This document shows, piece by piece, positions 16,235-25,127 of a stretch of DNA of 64,000 nucleotides. Where the stretch lies: NCBI GenBank assembly GCA_046046455.1, contig JBJOJS010000116.1, positions 10,843 through 74,842 on the forward strand, in the 5' to 3' direction. The notes beneath the pieces were generated by a model. The model saw only the letters and a list, made by a program, of their open reading frames with translations, ran no database searches and was not told the DNA's origin. The first letter of the stretch is position 1; every line of letters begins with the position of its first letter. Position numbers and translations under genes: made by a program. The DNA comes from Mxb001 sp046046455 (lineage in GTDB: Bacteria; Actinomycetota; Actinomycetes; S36-B12).

Positions 16235-18994
16235 CTAGGCGTCGGCCGGCTGCGGCTGCTCCATGAGCGCCGCTGTCGTGAGGCTCGGCGCTGACGGCGC
16301 AGCCTTCTTGGCCGCCGTCTTCTTCGCCGCCGCCTTCTTCGCAGGAGCCTTCTTCGCCGCCGCCTTCTTCGCGGGAGCCTTCTTCGCAGGAGCCTTCTTG
16401 GCAGCCTTCTTGGCTGTCCGCTTCACCGGACCGCGGGCACGGCGATCGGCAAGCAGCTCGAAGGCTCGCGCAGGGTCGATGGTCTCGGGGTCGTCGTCAC
16501 GACGAAGCGAGGCATTGGTTTCGCCGTCCGTCACATACGGACCGAAGCGGCCCTCCTTGAGCACCACCGGACGTCCCGACACGGGATCATCGCCGAGTTC
16601 CTTCAGCGGTGGGGCTGACGCAGCACCGCGCCTCTGCTTCGGCTGGGCGTAGAGGGCCAGCGCCTCCTCCACCGTCACCGTGAAGATGGACTCCTCGGTC
16701 GGCAGCGAGCGCGAATCCTTGGCCTTGAGGAGGTAGGGGCCGTAGCGGCCATTCTGCGCCGTGATCTCCACACCGTCAGCAGGGTCGACGCCGACCACAC
16801 GCGGCAGCGAGATCAGACGGAGTGCATCCTCGAGCGTCACCGTGTCGAGCGACATCGACTTGAGCAGGGAGCCGGTGCGCGGTTTCGCGGACTTGGGCGC
16901 GTCCTCCGAGAGCACCTCGGTCACGTAGGGGCCGTAGCGCCCTGACTTCGCCACGATCGCCAGCCCCGTCTCGGGATCGGTGCCGAGCTCACGCTCACCC
17001 GAAGGCTGCGACAGGAGTTCCTCCGCCTTCACTGCGGTGAGTTCATCGGGTGCGAGATCCTCGGGGATCGATGCCCGCTCCTCACCGCGCTCGACGAAGG
17101 CGCCGTAGCGACCGACGCGCACGACGGCGTCCGTGCCCTGGATCGGGAACGTCGACAGCATGCGTGCATCGATGGCACCGAGATCGGTGGTGAGATCGAG
17201 TACGCCGCGGAAAGGACCCGTGTCGGTCTCGCCACCGCGCCAGAAGGTCTCGAGTTGCGCATCGCGACCGGCCTCGCCGTTGGCGATGGCATCGAGGTAC
17301 TCCTCCATGCGCGCGGTGAAGCGGTAGTCGACGAGCTCGCTGAAGTGCTCCTCCAGGAGCCTGATGACGGCGAAGGCGAGGAAGGACGGCACGAGCGCCG
17401 AGCCCTTCTTCCAGACATAGCCACGATCGACGATGGTGCCCATGATCGCGGCGTACGTCGACGGGCGACCGATGCCGAGCTCCTCGAGCTTGGCGGTGAG
17501 GGACGCTTCGGTGAAACGCGCCGGCGGATTGGTCGAGTGCCCATCAGCCTCCATGTCACTGGCCGTGAGCGTCTGACCCTCGCGCAGCACGGGCAGGACG
17601 CGCTCGGACTCGTCCTCGGAGTCCTCCTCGCGGGTGTCCTCGTAGGCGGCCTTGAAGCCGGCGAAGAGGGTGACCGTGCCGGAGGCTGTGAACTCGACGT
17701 CGCGGCCATCAGAGGCGACCGCTCCGATCGTTACCGTCGTGGTGGCGACACGTGCGTCGGCCATCTGCGAGGCGAGCGTGCGCTTCCAGATGAGGTCGTA
17801 GAGCGCGAACTCGTCAGCGCTCAGCTCGCGCTGCACTTCACCCGGGGTGCGGAAGGTGTCGCCGGCGGGGCGGATGGCCTCGTGCGCCTCCTGAGCATTC
17901 TTGACCTTGCGGTCATAGCGCCGCGGAGCATCGGCGACGTGGTCCTGTCCGTAGAGCTCGGCGGCCTGCGAGCGTGCGGCTGTGACCGCCGTCTCCGACA
18001 GCGTCGTCGAGTCGGTGCGCATGTAGGTGATGTAGCCGCGCTCGTAGAGGCCCTGGGCGACGCGCATCGTGCGCTGGGCATTCCAGCGGAATCGCCGTGA
18101 AGCCTCCTGCTGCAGCGTCGATGTCATGAAGGGGGCCTTGGGGCTGCGCTTGCCCGGCTTCTCGATGACCGACCGGACGGTGTAGTCGACACCCTCGAGT
18201 GCGGTAGCCAGTGTGCGAGCCCCCGACTCATCGAGCACCACGCAGTCGCGACCGGTGAGCTGCCCCTGCTCGTTGAAGTCACGGCCGGTAGCGAGGCGCT
18301 TGCCTTCGACGAGGTTGAGTCGCGCAGCGAAGGAACCGGGATCAAAGGTCGCGGTGAGGTCCCAGTATGACGCGGAGACGAAGGCGATGCGCTCCCGTTC
18401 CCGATCGACGACGAGGCGCACCGCGACCGACTGCACACGTCCGGCCGAACGCGCATCACGGCCGATCTTCTTCCACAGCACCTCGGATACGGGGTAGCCG
18501 TAGAGGCGGTCGACGATACGCCGCGTCTCCTGTGCGTCGACGAGCTTCATGTCGAGCTCGCGCGTCTGCTCCAACGCATCCGAGATGGCGTGCTCGGTGA
18601 TCTCATGGAAGACCATGCGACGCACGGGGATCTTGGGCTTGAGCACCTCGAGCAGGTGCCACGCGATGGCCTCGCCCTCGCGGTCCTCGTCTGTCGCAAG
18701 GAGCAGCTCGGAGGCGCCCTTGAGTTCCTGCTTCAGCTCCGCGATAGTCGACTTCTTATTGGCGTGGACGACGTAGAAGGGCGTGAAGCCCTCATCGGTA
18801 TTGACGGCGTACTTGGACCACGACTCCTTGCGCAGCCCTTCAGGCAGCTCGGACGCCTTGCTGGCGAGATCGCGCACGTGGCCGACCGATGCCTTCACCC
18901 GGAAGTCCCGGGACCCCTGGCCATTGAGGTAGCCCTCGATGGTCTTGGCCTTCGCCGGCGACTCCACGATGACGAGCACGCGCTCCGCAGCCAC
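16235..18994 (-). CDS. topA: DNA topoisomerase I
   Basis: The 919-residue enzyme relaxes negative supercoils. The Toprim domain at the N-terminus has VIVESPAKAKTI and the acidic TDEDREGEAIAWHL. The active-site tyrosine is in GYITYMRTDS. The C-terminal part has several Topo_C repeats (GRYGPYV-like segments) and no Cys4 zinc fingers. It ends in a Lys/Ala-rich histone-H1-like tail of about 50 residues, as is usual in actinobacterial TopA, where the tail aids processivity. I placed the start at GTG 18994, preceded by AGGAG at good spacing and directly before the Toprim motif. Confidence 0.95.
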   Translation of the reverse strand: MAAERVLVIVESPAKAKTIEGYLNGQGSRDFRVKASVGHVRDLASKASELPEGLRKESWSKYAVNTDEGFTPFYVVHANKKSTIAELKQELKGASELLLATDEDREGEAIAWHLLEVLKPKIPVRRMVFHEITEHAISDALEQTRELDMKLVDAQETRRIVDRLYGYPVSEVLWKKIGRDARSAGRVQSVAVRLVVDRERERIAFVSASYWDLTATFDPGSFAARLNLVEGKRLATGRDFNEQGQLTGRDCVVLDESGARTLATALEGVDYTVRSVIEKPGKRSPKAPFMTSTLQQEASRRFRWNAQRTMRVAQGLYERGYITYMRTDSTTLSETAVTAARSQAAELYGQDHVADAPRRYDRKVKNAQEAHEAIRPAGDTFRTPGEVQRELSADEFALYDLIWKRTLASQMADARVATTTVTIGAVASDGRDVEFTASGTVTLFAGFKAAYEDTREEDSEDESERVLPVLREGQTLTASDMEADGHSTNPPARFTEASLTAKLEELGIGRPSTYAAIMGTIVDRGYVWKKGSALVPSFLAFAVIRLLEEHFSELVDYRFTARMEEYLDAIANGEAGRDAQLETFWRGGETDTGPFRGVLDLTTDLGAIDARMLSTFPIQGTDAVVRVGRYGAFVERGEERASIPEDLAPDELTAVKAEELLSQPSGERELGTDPETGLAIVAKSGRYGPYVTEVLSEDAPKSAKPRTGSLLKSMSLDTVTLEDALRLISLPRVVGVDPADGVEITAQNGRYGPYLLKAKDSRSLPTEESIFTVTVEEALALYAQPKQRRGAASAPPLKELGDDPVSGRPVVLKEGRFGPYVTDGETNASLRRDDDPETIDPARAFELLADRRARGPVKRTAKKAAKKAPAKKAPAKKAAAKKAPAKKAAAKKTAAKKAAPSAPSLTTAALMEQPQPADA

Positions 18995-19065
18995 TTCCGC
19001 TCCTGTCTTCCGCCTCTCGGCCTGGTGGGCCTGGCCCCTCCGTGGGACGGACGGGACCGATGGGG

Positions 19066-19096
19066 AGTCTGCGCAGCCCCGGGGTGCCGCTGTCAA
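19066..19096 (-). promoter_or_regulatory. Possible topA promoter: TTGACA (19096-19091) and CAGACT (19071-19066)
   Basis: A perfect -35 consensus TTGACA is followed after 19 bases by the -10-like CAGACT on the minus strand, about 70 bp before topA. The spacer is longer than ideal, so this is tentative. Confidence 0.3.
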
Positions 19097-19120
19097 ATAC
19101 CGGCCCCCGTCGCCCCGGCC

Positions 19121-19137
19121 CACCCCCTACGGGGGTG
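19121..19137 (-). terminator. GC-only hairpin downstream of hppA
   Basis: CACCCCC (19121-19127) pairs with GGGGGTG (19131-19137) around a three-base loop, about 35 bases beyond the hppA stop. There is no T-tract; it may only slow or partially stop transcription into topA. Confidence 0.35.
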
Positions 19138-19171
19138 AGCACCGGGACGGACGTTCCGCTATGCGGGAAGG

Positions 19172-21508
19172 CTAGGCGGAGGGGGCGTTGACCTGCTCCT
19201 CGCCCACCGCGATCGGGCGACGCTTGGAGATGACCACGGCCACGACCACGATGAGCGCAGCGCCGATGGCGATCGCCCAGCGCAGCGTGGTGTTGGCACC
19301 CTCGCCGATGCTCATCGCCACGACAGCGGGCGCGATGAGCAGTGCCACGAGGTTCATCACCTTGATGAGCGGGTTGATGGCCGGGCCAGCGGTGTCCTTG
19401 AAGGGATCGCCGACGGTGTCGCCGATGACCGTGGCCGCGTGCGCCTCGGAGCCCTTGCCACCGAAGTGACCGTCCTCGACGTACTTCTTGGCGTTGTCCC
19501 AGGCGCCACCGGAGTTGGAGAGGAAGACCGCCATGAGAACGCCGGTGGCGATGGTGCCCGCGAGGTAGGCACCCAGGGCACCCACGCCAAGGCCGAAGCC
19601 GACGGCGATCGGCGTGAGCACGGCGAGCAGGCCCGGCGTGATGAGCTCGCGCAGCGAATCGCGCGTGACGATATCGACGACCTTGCCGTACTCCGGCTTC
19701 TCCGTGCCCTCCATGATGCCGGGGCGCTCGCGGAACTGTCGGCGCACCTCGAAGATGACCGCGCCCGCCGCGCGGGACACGGCGTTGATGGCGAGGCCGG
19801 AGAAGAGGAAGACCACGGCCGCGCCGATGATCAGGCCGACGAGATTGGCCGGGTTGGCCACGTCGAGCACGCCCGAGTACTGCAGCAGATCGGAGATGCT
19901 CTTGATCGATGCGCCCGCGGCGTCGCCCGCCTCCGCCGTGGCTCCCACAACCGCGTCGCGGAAGGAGCCGAAGAGCGCGGTCGCGGCGAGCACGGCCGTC
20001 GCGATGGCGATGCCCTTGGTGATGGCCTTGGTGGAGTTGCCCACCGCGTCGAGCCGCGTGAGCACGGCCGCGCCATCACCCTCGACGTCGCCCGACATCT
20101 CGGCGATGCCCTGGGCGTTGTCGGAGACGGGGCCGAAAGTGTCCATGGAGACGATGACGCCCACGGTGGTGAGCAGTCCGGTGCCGGCCAGTGCGATGGC
20201 GAAGAGGCCGAGGATGACCACACCGCCGCCGAGCAGGTAGGCGCCGTAGACGGCCGCGCCGATGACGAGCGCGGAGTAGACAGCGGACTCGAGGCCGACC
20301 GAGATGCCCGCGAGGATGACCGTCGCGGGGCCTGTGAGCGAGCTCTTCGCGACGTCGTCGACAGGGCGACGGTTGGTCTCCGTGAAGTACGCCGTGAGCT
20401 GCTGGATGACAGCCGCGAGCACGATGCCGATGAAGACCGAGCCGATGACGTAGAAGCGCGGATCGATCGGATCACCCTCGCCGAGTACCTCTGCCGCGAG
20501 GCCACCGAGGGAGGTGATCTCCGACCAGGACGCCGGGACGAAGACGTAGATGGCGGCGATGACGAGGATCGCGGAGATCACCGCTGAGATGAAGAAGCCA
20601 CGGTTGATGGCGCTCATGCCGGAGCGGTCGCTCGGACGCGGCGAGACGGCGAAGATGCCGATCACTGCGGTGATGACACCGATTGCGGGGATGACGAGCG
20701 GGAGCACGAGACCGAGCTCGCCGAAGGCCGCCTTGCCGAGGATGAGCGCAGCGACGAGCGTGACGGCGTACGACTCGAAGAGGTCGGCGGCCATGCCAGC
20801 ACAGTCGCCGACGTTGTCGCCCACGTTGTCGGCGATGGTTGCGGCGTTGCGCGGATCGTCCTCGGGGATGCCTTGCTCGACCTTGCCCACGAGGTCGGCG
20901 CCGACGTCGGCCGCCTTGGTGAAGATGCCCCCGCCGACGCGCATGAACATCGCGAGCAGCGCGGCGCCGAAGCCGAAGCCCTCGAGCACCTTGGGCGCCT
21001 CACCCTTGTAGACGAGGACGACGATCGCGGCACCGAGGAGACCCAGGCCCACCGTGAACATGCCCGCCACGCCACCGGTGCGGAAGGCGATGCGCATGGC
21101 CTTCTGCTCTCCGGACTCGTTGGCTGCGGCGGCGACGCGCACGTTGCCGCGCACGGCGAGCCACATGCCCATGTATCCGGTGATGGCGGAGAAGACCGCG
21201 CCCACGAGGAAGAAGATGGAGCGGCCGATGCGCTCGTTCATCGTCTCCGCGGGGAGGAGGAAGAGGACGAAGAAGACGATCACCGCGAAGATCGCCAGCG
21301 TCTTGAACTGGCGGTTGAGATAGGCGGCGGCGCCCTCCTGGACCGCCGCGGCGATCTCCTTCATGCGCGAGGTGCCCTCGCTGGCCGACAGCACTTCGCG
21401 CACGAGCACGAATGCGACGAGCAGGGCGAGTACGGCGATGACGGCGACGACGACGACCGTGATGAAGTTGGTGCCGGTCAGGTCGATCGCGGCGGCAGCG
21501 GTGGTCAT
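19172..21508 (-). CDS. hppA: Membrane-bound proton-translocating pyrophosphatase, K+-independent type
   Basis: The 778-residue protein has about 16 membrane helices and pumps protons at the expense of pyrophosphate. The pyrophosphate-Mg binding loops are present: DVGADLVGKVE with flanking acidic residues, DNVGDNVGDCAGM, and GDTVGDPFKDTAGP near the C-terminus. The segment GNSTKAITKG carries Lys at the position that separates K+-independent (Lys) from K+-dependent (Ala) enzymes, so this is the K+-independent type. It probably recycles pyrophosphate energy and adds to proton motive force. The ATG 21508 is preceded by a GGGAG-type site. Confidence 0.94.
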   Translation of the reverse strand: MTTAAAAIDLTGTNFITVVVVAVIAVLALLVAFVLVREVLSASEGTSRMKEIAAAVQEGAAAYLNRQFKTLAIFAVIVFFVLFLLPAETMNERIGRSIFFLVGAVFSAITGYMGMWLAVRGNVRVAAAANESGEQKAMRIAFRTGGVAGMFTVGLGLLGAAIVVLVYKGEAPKVLEGFGFGAALLAMFMRVGGGIFTKAADVGADLVGKVEQGIPEDDPRNAATIADNVGDNVGDCAGMAADLFESYAVTLVAALILGKAAFGELGLVLPLVIPAIGVITAVIGIFAVSPRPSDRSGMSAINRGFFISAVISAILVIAAIYVFVPASWSEITSLGGLAAEVLGEGDPIDPRFYVIGSVFIGIVLAAVIQQLTAYFTETNRRPVDDVAKSSLTGPATVILAGISVGLESAVYSALVIGAAVYGAYLLGGGVVILGLFAIALAGTGLLTTVGVIVSMDTFGPVSDNAQGIAEMSGDVEGDGAAVLTRLDAVGNSTKAITKGIAIATAVLAATALFGSFRDAVVGATAEAGDAAGASIKSISDLLQYSGVLDVANPANLVGLIIGAAVVFLFSGLAINAVSRAAGAVIFEVRRQFRERPGIMEGTEKPEYGKVVDIVTRDSLRELITPGLLAVLTPIAVGFGLGVGALGAYLAGTIATGVLMAVFLSNSGGAWDNAKKYVEDGHFGGKGSEAHAATVIGDTVGDPFKDTAGPAINPLIKVMNLVALLIAPAVVAMSIGEGANTTLRWAIAIGAALIVVVAVVISKRRPIAVGEEQVNAPSA

Positions 21509-21544
21509 GGGACTCCCTGGTGGACGCGTCCGGGTGGGTGGGAC

Positions 21545-21597
21545 CCCCCGGGATCAGGAACGGCCCGTGTAACGGGCCGAAACTCCCCGGGATCTTA
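21545..21597 (-). promoter_or_regulatory. hppA promoter region: TAAGAT (21597-21592), palindrome 21561-21579, CCCCGGGATC repeats
   Basis: TAAGAT on the minus strand fits the -10 consensus. Just downstream, CGGCCCGT and ACGGGCCG form an 8-bp stem with a three-base loop at 21561-21579. The decamer CCCCGGGATC occurs on both sides of it. The hairpin would lie at the 5' end of the hppA leader. Confidence 0.45.
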
Positions 21598-21666
21598 CGC
21601 AGGGCTCCACACGGGGATCGATCGACCCCTGGGGCATCGTCAGCGGGCCCCGGGATGATGACCACC

Positions 21667-23988
21667 ATGGAGGACGACCCCGGCACCGCGGCACTGGGCG
21701 CACTGGCGACCCGTCCAGCCGGACGCCGGGTCATCCGCCACCTGCCCGCTCGCGCAGGTGAGCGGGGAGAGTGGCCCGAGGGGACCCCCGCGCCCCTGCT
21801 CGAACGCCTTGCCGCCCGCGGCATCCGCGCACCGTGGTCGCATCAGGTCGAGGCCGCCACCGCGGCCCTGCGCGGGGAGCACGTCGTCATCGCCACGGGC
21901 ACGTCCTCGGGGAAGTCGCTGTCGATGTGGCTGCCGAGCCTCACGACACTGCTCAGCGACGATCGCTCCTGCGTCCTCTACCTCTCCCCCACCAAGGCGC
22001 TTGCCCATGACCAGCTGGCGGCACTCACCGGGCTGGATGTCCCCGGTGTGCGCGCCGCGGCGTACGACGGGGATACGCCAGCGGACGAGCGCGGATGGGT
22101 GCGGGCGCATGCCAACTTCATCCTGACCAATCCCGACCTGGTGCATCGATCCCTGCTGCCGCGAGCATCCGCGTGGACACGCGTCCTGCGTCACCTGAGT
22201 TTCATCCTCGTCGACGAGGCTCACCACTACCGCGGGATGTTCGGCTCGCACGTCGCCATGGTCATCCGTCGTCTGCGCCGGCTTGCCGCCCTGCACGGCA
22301 GCGATCCCGTCGTGATCAGCGCCTCCGCCACCATGGCCGCCCCGGGCGTGGCCGCCGCGCGGCTCATCGGAGCGCCGGTCACCCCCATCGAGGTCGACGG
22401 CTCCGCGCACGCACCCGTGACCGCAGTGCTGTGGGAGCCACCCGAGGCGGTGGGCATCGCACACCACGATCCCGACAAGGCCGCACCTCGCAGATCCACG
22501 CTCGCGGAGACCGCAGACGTCCTGGCCGACCTCGCGAGCTCGGGACGCCGCACGCTGGCCTTCGTGCGCTCGCGTCGCGGCGCAGAAGTGGTAGCGCAAC
22601 TCGCTCGGGATGACCTGGCCGAAGCCGATCCCGAGTTGGCCGATGCCGTCGCGGCCTACCGCGGCGGGTATCTCGCCGAGGAGCGCCGGGCACTCGAGGC
22701 GGATCTGCGCGACGGCCGCCTGCGCGCAGTCGCCACCACGAACGCCCTGGAACTCGGCATCGACGTGAGTGGATTGGATGCCGTCGTCGTCGCCGGGTGG
22801 CCGGGCACACGGGCATCGCTCTGGCAGCAGTGGGGCCGCGCCGGGCGTGGTGACGACGAGGCCCTCGCCCTCCTCGTCGTACGTGAAGACCCACTCGATC
22901 GCTACGTGCTCGAGCATCCCGGTGTCGTCTTCGATGAGCCGGTGGAGTCGGTCGTCCTGGACCCTTCGAATCCCCACGTGCTTGGTCCGCACCTCGCAGC
23001 TGCCGCTGCCGAGCACCCCCTCACCGACGACGACGCCATCACGTGGTTCGGCACCTCCGCTCCCGGCTTGCTCGCGACACTCGCAGAGCAGGGCACGCTT
23101 CGCCACCGACGTACCGGCTACTACTGGACTCAGCGCTCCTCCGCAGCCGAGCGCATCGATCTCCGAGGTGACGCGGCACCTCCCGTACGCCTTGTCGAGG
23201 AAGGCACCGGTCGGCTCCTTGGGACCGTCGAGGCAGCACGCGCACCCGCCACCGTGCATCCCGGGGCCGTATACATCCATCAGGGCGTGAGCCACATCGT
23301 CACCGGTCTCGATCTCGAGGATTCGGTCGCGATCGTGCGGGTGGAGGACGTCGATCACACCACCACGGCAGAGGAGATCGCCGACTACCGCATCCTCGGC
23401 GTGGATCGACGACGGTCCTGGGGTGCCGCGGAGATTGCACTCGGCGAAGTGGAGGTGACATCCCAGGTGGTCGGCTACGTCCGCCGACGCATCGGGAGCG
23501 GGGAGATCCTCGGCCGCGAGCCGCTCGACATGCCCGAGCGCACCCTGCGCACACGCGGCACATGGTGGACGGTGAGCCCCGAACAGGTTGCCGACCTCGG
23601 GGCAGCAGAGATCGATCTCGGTGGTGCAGCACACGCCGCGGAGCACGCTGCGATCGGGCTCATGCCTCTCATCGCGACGTGCGACCGCTGGGACATCGGC
23701 GGCGTCTCGACGGAGTTGCACCCCGACACGGGTCGCTGCACCGTGGTCGTCTACGACGGCCACCCGGGCGGTGCAGGCTTCGCCGATCGAGGATTCGACT
23801 CCGCACGGCGGTGGTGGCAGGCCACACGCGATCACATCGCGTCGTGCACCTGCGCCACCGGCTGCCCGTCGTGTGTGCAGTCGCCCAAGTGCGGCAACGG
23901 CAACGAACCCCTCGATAAGAGGGGCGCGGTCCTCCTGCTCGATGCGCTTCTGGCTGGTGCGCCGCCGGAGGGGGAAGTGTCAGCCTGA
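21667..23988 (+). CDS. DEAD/DEAH-box helicase with DUF1998 zinc-binding domain (Hrq1/MrfA-like)
   Basis: The roughly 773-residue protein is an SF2 helicase. Motif I is ATGTSSGKS, motif II is LVDEAHHYRG (a DEAH box), motif III is SASAT, and motif VI is QQWGRAGR. The C-terminal DUF1998 region contains CTCATGCPSC followed by a second Cys (PKCGNGN), a Cys4 metal site typical of Hrq1/MrfA proteins, which act in DNA crosslink repair. The homologue Rv3649 sits beside the tad genes in mycobacteria, as here. The start is uncertain: ATGs at 21655, 21658 and 21667 are in frame. I took 21667, which has GATGAT seven bases upstream. Confidence 0.9.
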   Translation: MEDDPGTAALGALATRPAGRRVIRHLPARAGERGEWPEGTPAPLLERLAARGIRAPWSHQVEAATAALRGEHVVIATGTSSGKSLSMWLPSLTTLLSDDRSCVLYLSPTKALAHDQLAALTGLDVPGVRAAAYDGDTPADERGWVRAHANFILTNPDLVHRSLLPRASAWTRVLRHLSFILVDEAHHYRGMFGSHVAMVIRRLRRLAALHGSDPVVISASATMAAPGVAAARLIGAPVTPIEVDGSAHAPVTAVLWEPPEAVGIAHHDPDKAAPRRSTLAETADVLADLASSGRRTLAFVRSRRGAEVVAQLARDDLAEADPELADAVAAYRGGYLAEERRALEADLRDGRLRAVATTNALELGIDVSGLDAVVVAGWPGTRASLWQQWGRAGRGDDEALALLVVREDPLDRYVLEHPGVVFDEPVESVVLDPSNPHVLGPHLAAAAAEHPLTDDDAITWFGTSAPGLLATLAEQGTLRHRRTGYYWTQRSSAAERIDLRGDAAPPVRLVEEGTGRLLGTVEAARAPATVHPGAVYIHQGVSHIVTGLDLEDSVAIVRVEDVDHTTTAEEIADYRILGVDRRRSWGAAEIALGEVEVTSQVVGYVRRRIGSGEILGREPLDMPERTLRTRGTWWTVSPEQVADLGAAEIDLGGAAHAAEHAAIGLMPLIATCDRWDIGGVSTELHPDTGRCTVVVYDGHPGGAGFADRGFDSARRWWQATRDHIASCTCATGCPSCVQSPKCGNGNEPLDKRGAVLLLDALLAGAPPEGEVSA

Positions 23989-24339
23989 CGCCAGCCCCGC
24001 CCGCGCCGACGCCACAAGCACCGGTGCCTCGTGTCCGCTCCACCGAGCGAGGCGCACCAGTAAGTCCGGAGGAGGCATGGCCACCGTCACCACCGCATCG
24101 ATGCCGTCGGTGCGGCAGTCGACGCCGAAAGCACCCTGGGCACGCGCCACGCGCTCGGCATCGGCGCAACCGTGGGACGCGGCGGCCAACGCAGCCAGGT
24201 CAGCGGCGACCGCGGCCCGCTGGTGACCGACGGCAACGGCGACGAGGCTCCCCACCACTGCACCGGACGCGAGCAGGATGAGACCGAGAGCGAGGCCCAG
24301 CACGGTGCCGACGCCACGGTCATCGCGCCAGCACATCAC
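23980..24339 (-). CDS. TadE/TadG-like protein of the helicase-secretion neighbourhood (Rv3654c type)
   Basis: The 119-residue protein has one N-terminal membrane helix (GVGTVLGLALGLILLASGAVVGSLVAV region), then HQRAAVAADLAALAAA, a conserved piece of small pseudopilin-like proteins, and a short external domain with two Cys residues that could form a disulfide. It is the last gene of the tad operon fragment 24964-23980. The GTG at 24339 overlaps the stop of the TadE gene (GTGA). Its 3' end overlaps the convergent helicase gene by nine bases. Confidence 0.8.
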   Translation of the reverse strand: MMCWRDDRGVGTVLGLALGLILLASGAVVGSLVAVAVGHQRAAVAADLAALAAASHGCADAERVARAQGAFGVDCRTDGIDAVVTVAMPPPDLLVRLARWSGHEAPVLVASARAGLASG

Positions 24340-24746
24340 GGCGATCCCGCCTCATCAGTGATCACCTCATCAGTGATGACCTCGCCAGTGACGACATCCC
24401 ACTCCGGCACGGCATGCGCCTCGGCGCGGACGGTGAGACGCCATCCAAGGAATCCCGCGAGCGGAGGCGACATCTGCTCGGAGGCCTCTGCTCGGATCAG
24501 GCCTTCCTGCTCGGTGAGCGCGACATCGACACCGGGCACGCGCGCGACATCGACGACGCCGCGCGCCGCCTGCCGCGCGGCCGTCTGGGCGACATCGAGG
24601 AGACGGACATAGGTCGCGCCCAACGACGTCACCCAGACGAGCAGCACGGTGACGGCCAGGAGCACCGGGATCACCAGCGCCGCCTCCACGACCACGCTGC
24701 CCCGATCGGAGCGCCGGGGGGATGACAGGTGGGTATCCAGGTGCAT
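24336..24746 (-). CDS. TadE-like minor pilin protein
   Basis: The 136-residue product begins with DRGSVVVEAALVIPVLLAVTVLLVWV, the class IVb-like membrane helix with the conserved Glu that defines TadE. TadE proteins are minor pseudopilins of Flp pili. The external domain is short. The C-terminus contains a threefold 15-bp tandem DNA repeat (24351-24395) encoding a repeated VITDE-like pentapeptide, which looks like recent slippage. It follows the DUF4244 gene by five bases and overlaps the next gene by four. Confidence 0.85.
   Translation of the reverse strand: MHLDTHLSSPRRSDRGSVVVEAALVIPVLLAVTVLLVWVTSLGATYVRLLDVAQTAARQAARGVVDVARVPGVDVALTEQEGLIRAEASEQMSPPLAGFLGWRLTVRAEAHAVPEWDVVTGEVITDEVITDEAGSP
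24351..24395. repeat. Three 15-bp tandem repeats inside the TadE gene
   Basis: The unit CTCATCAGTGATSAC is present in two nearly identical copies (24351-24380) and a third diverged copy (24381-24395). In the protein it gives VVTGE-VITDE-VITDE. Confidence 0.75.
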
Positions 24747-24751
24747 GGCGG

Positions 24752-24964
24752 CTATCCGAAGATCGAGGAAATGGCGTTGGAGATGAGACCCCAGACGAGG
24801 TTGCGGGCCTCATCGGACATGAGCAGCTTGATGAGGAGACCGCCGAAGCTCGCCGCGGCGACCGTGCCGACGGCGTACTCCACGGTCGTCATCCCTGCAT
24901 CCTCGCGACGGATGCGGGCGACGACGCGCGTGAGCGTGCGGGGCTTGAGTGCGGAAGTGGTCAT
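24752..24964 (-). CDS. DUF4244 protein, probable Flp-type major pilin
   Basis: The 70-residue protein has a basic leader followed by DAGMTTVEYAVGTVAAASFG and a hydrophobic helix. The Gly-Met-Thr-Thr-Val-Glu-Tyr sequence with Glu five residues after the putative cleavage site resembles Flp prepilins processed by a prepilin peptidase. In actinobacterial tad loci this DUF4244 gene holds the pilin position (Rv3656c in M. tuberculosis). The start ATG 24964 has GGAGG eight bases upstream, a strong site that suits an abundant product. No prepilin peptidase gene is in the window. Confidence 0.85.
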   Translation of the reverse strand: MTTSALKPRTLTRVVARIRREDAGMTTVEYAVGTVAAASFGGLLIKLLMSDEARNLVWGLISNAISSIFG

Positions 24965-25115
24965 GCTGTGCCTCCAGACATGCCGGCGAGACGGCCGGTG
25001 CGTGCGACCCGGAGGATCGCGTCGCCACCGTGCGCCCCGCATCACCGCATCGACAGATCCATGAGCCGGGCTGTGGAAGGGTCATCCGGTGCGTCCCTGG
25101 GGATGAGGGCGTACG

Positions 25116-25121
25116 TACCCT
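25116..25121 (+). promoter_or_regulatory. -10 box TACCCT of a leaderless promoter
   Basis: TACCCT, then GGTGAA, then GTG 25128. Confidence 0.6.
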
Positions 25122-25127
25122 GGTGAA

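Noticed and set aside
16300..16430. Repetitive DNA at the topA 3' end that looked like a tandem repeat array
   Set aside because: It encodes the Lys/Ala-rich tail common to actinobacterial TopA; the repetition follows from protein composition.
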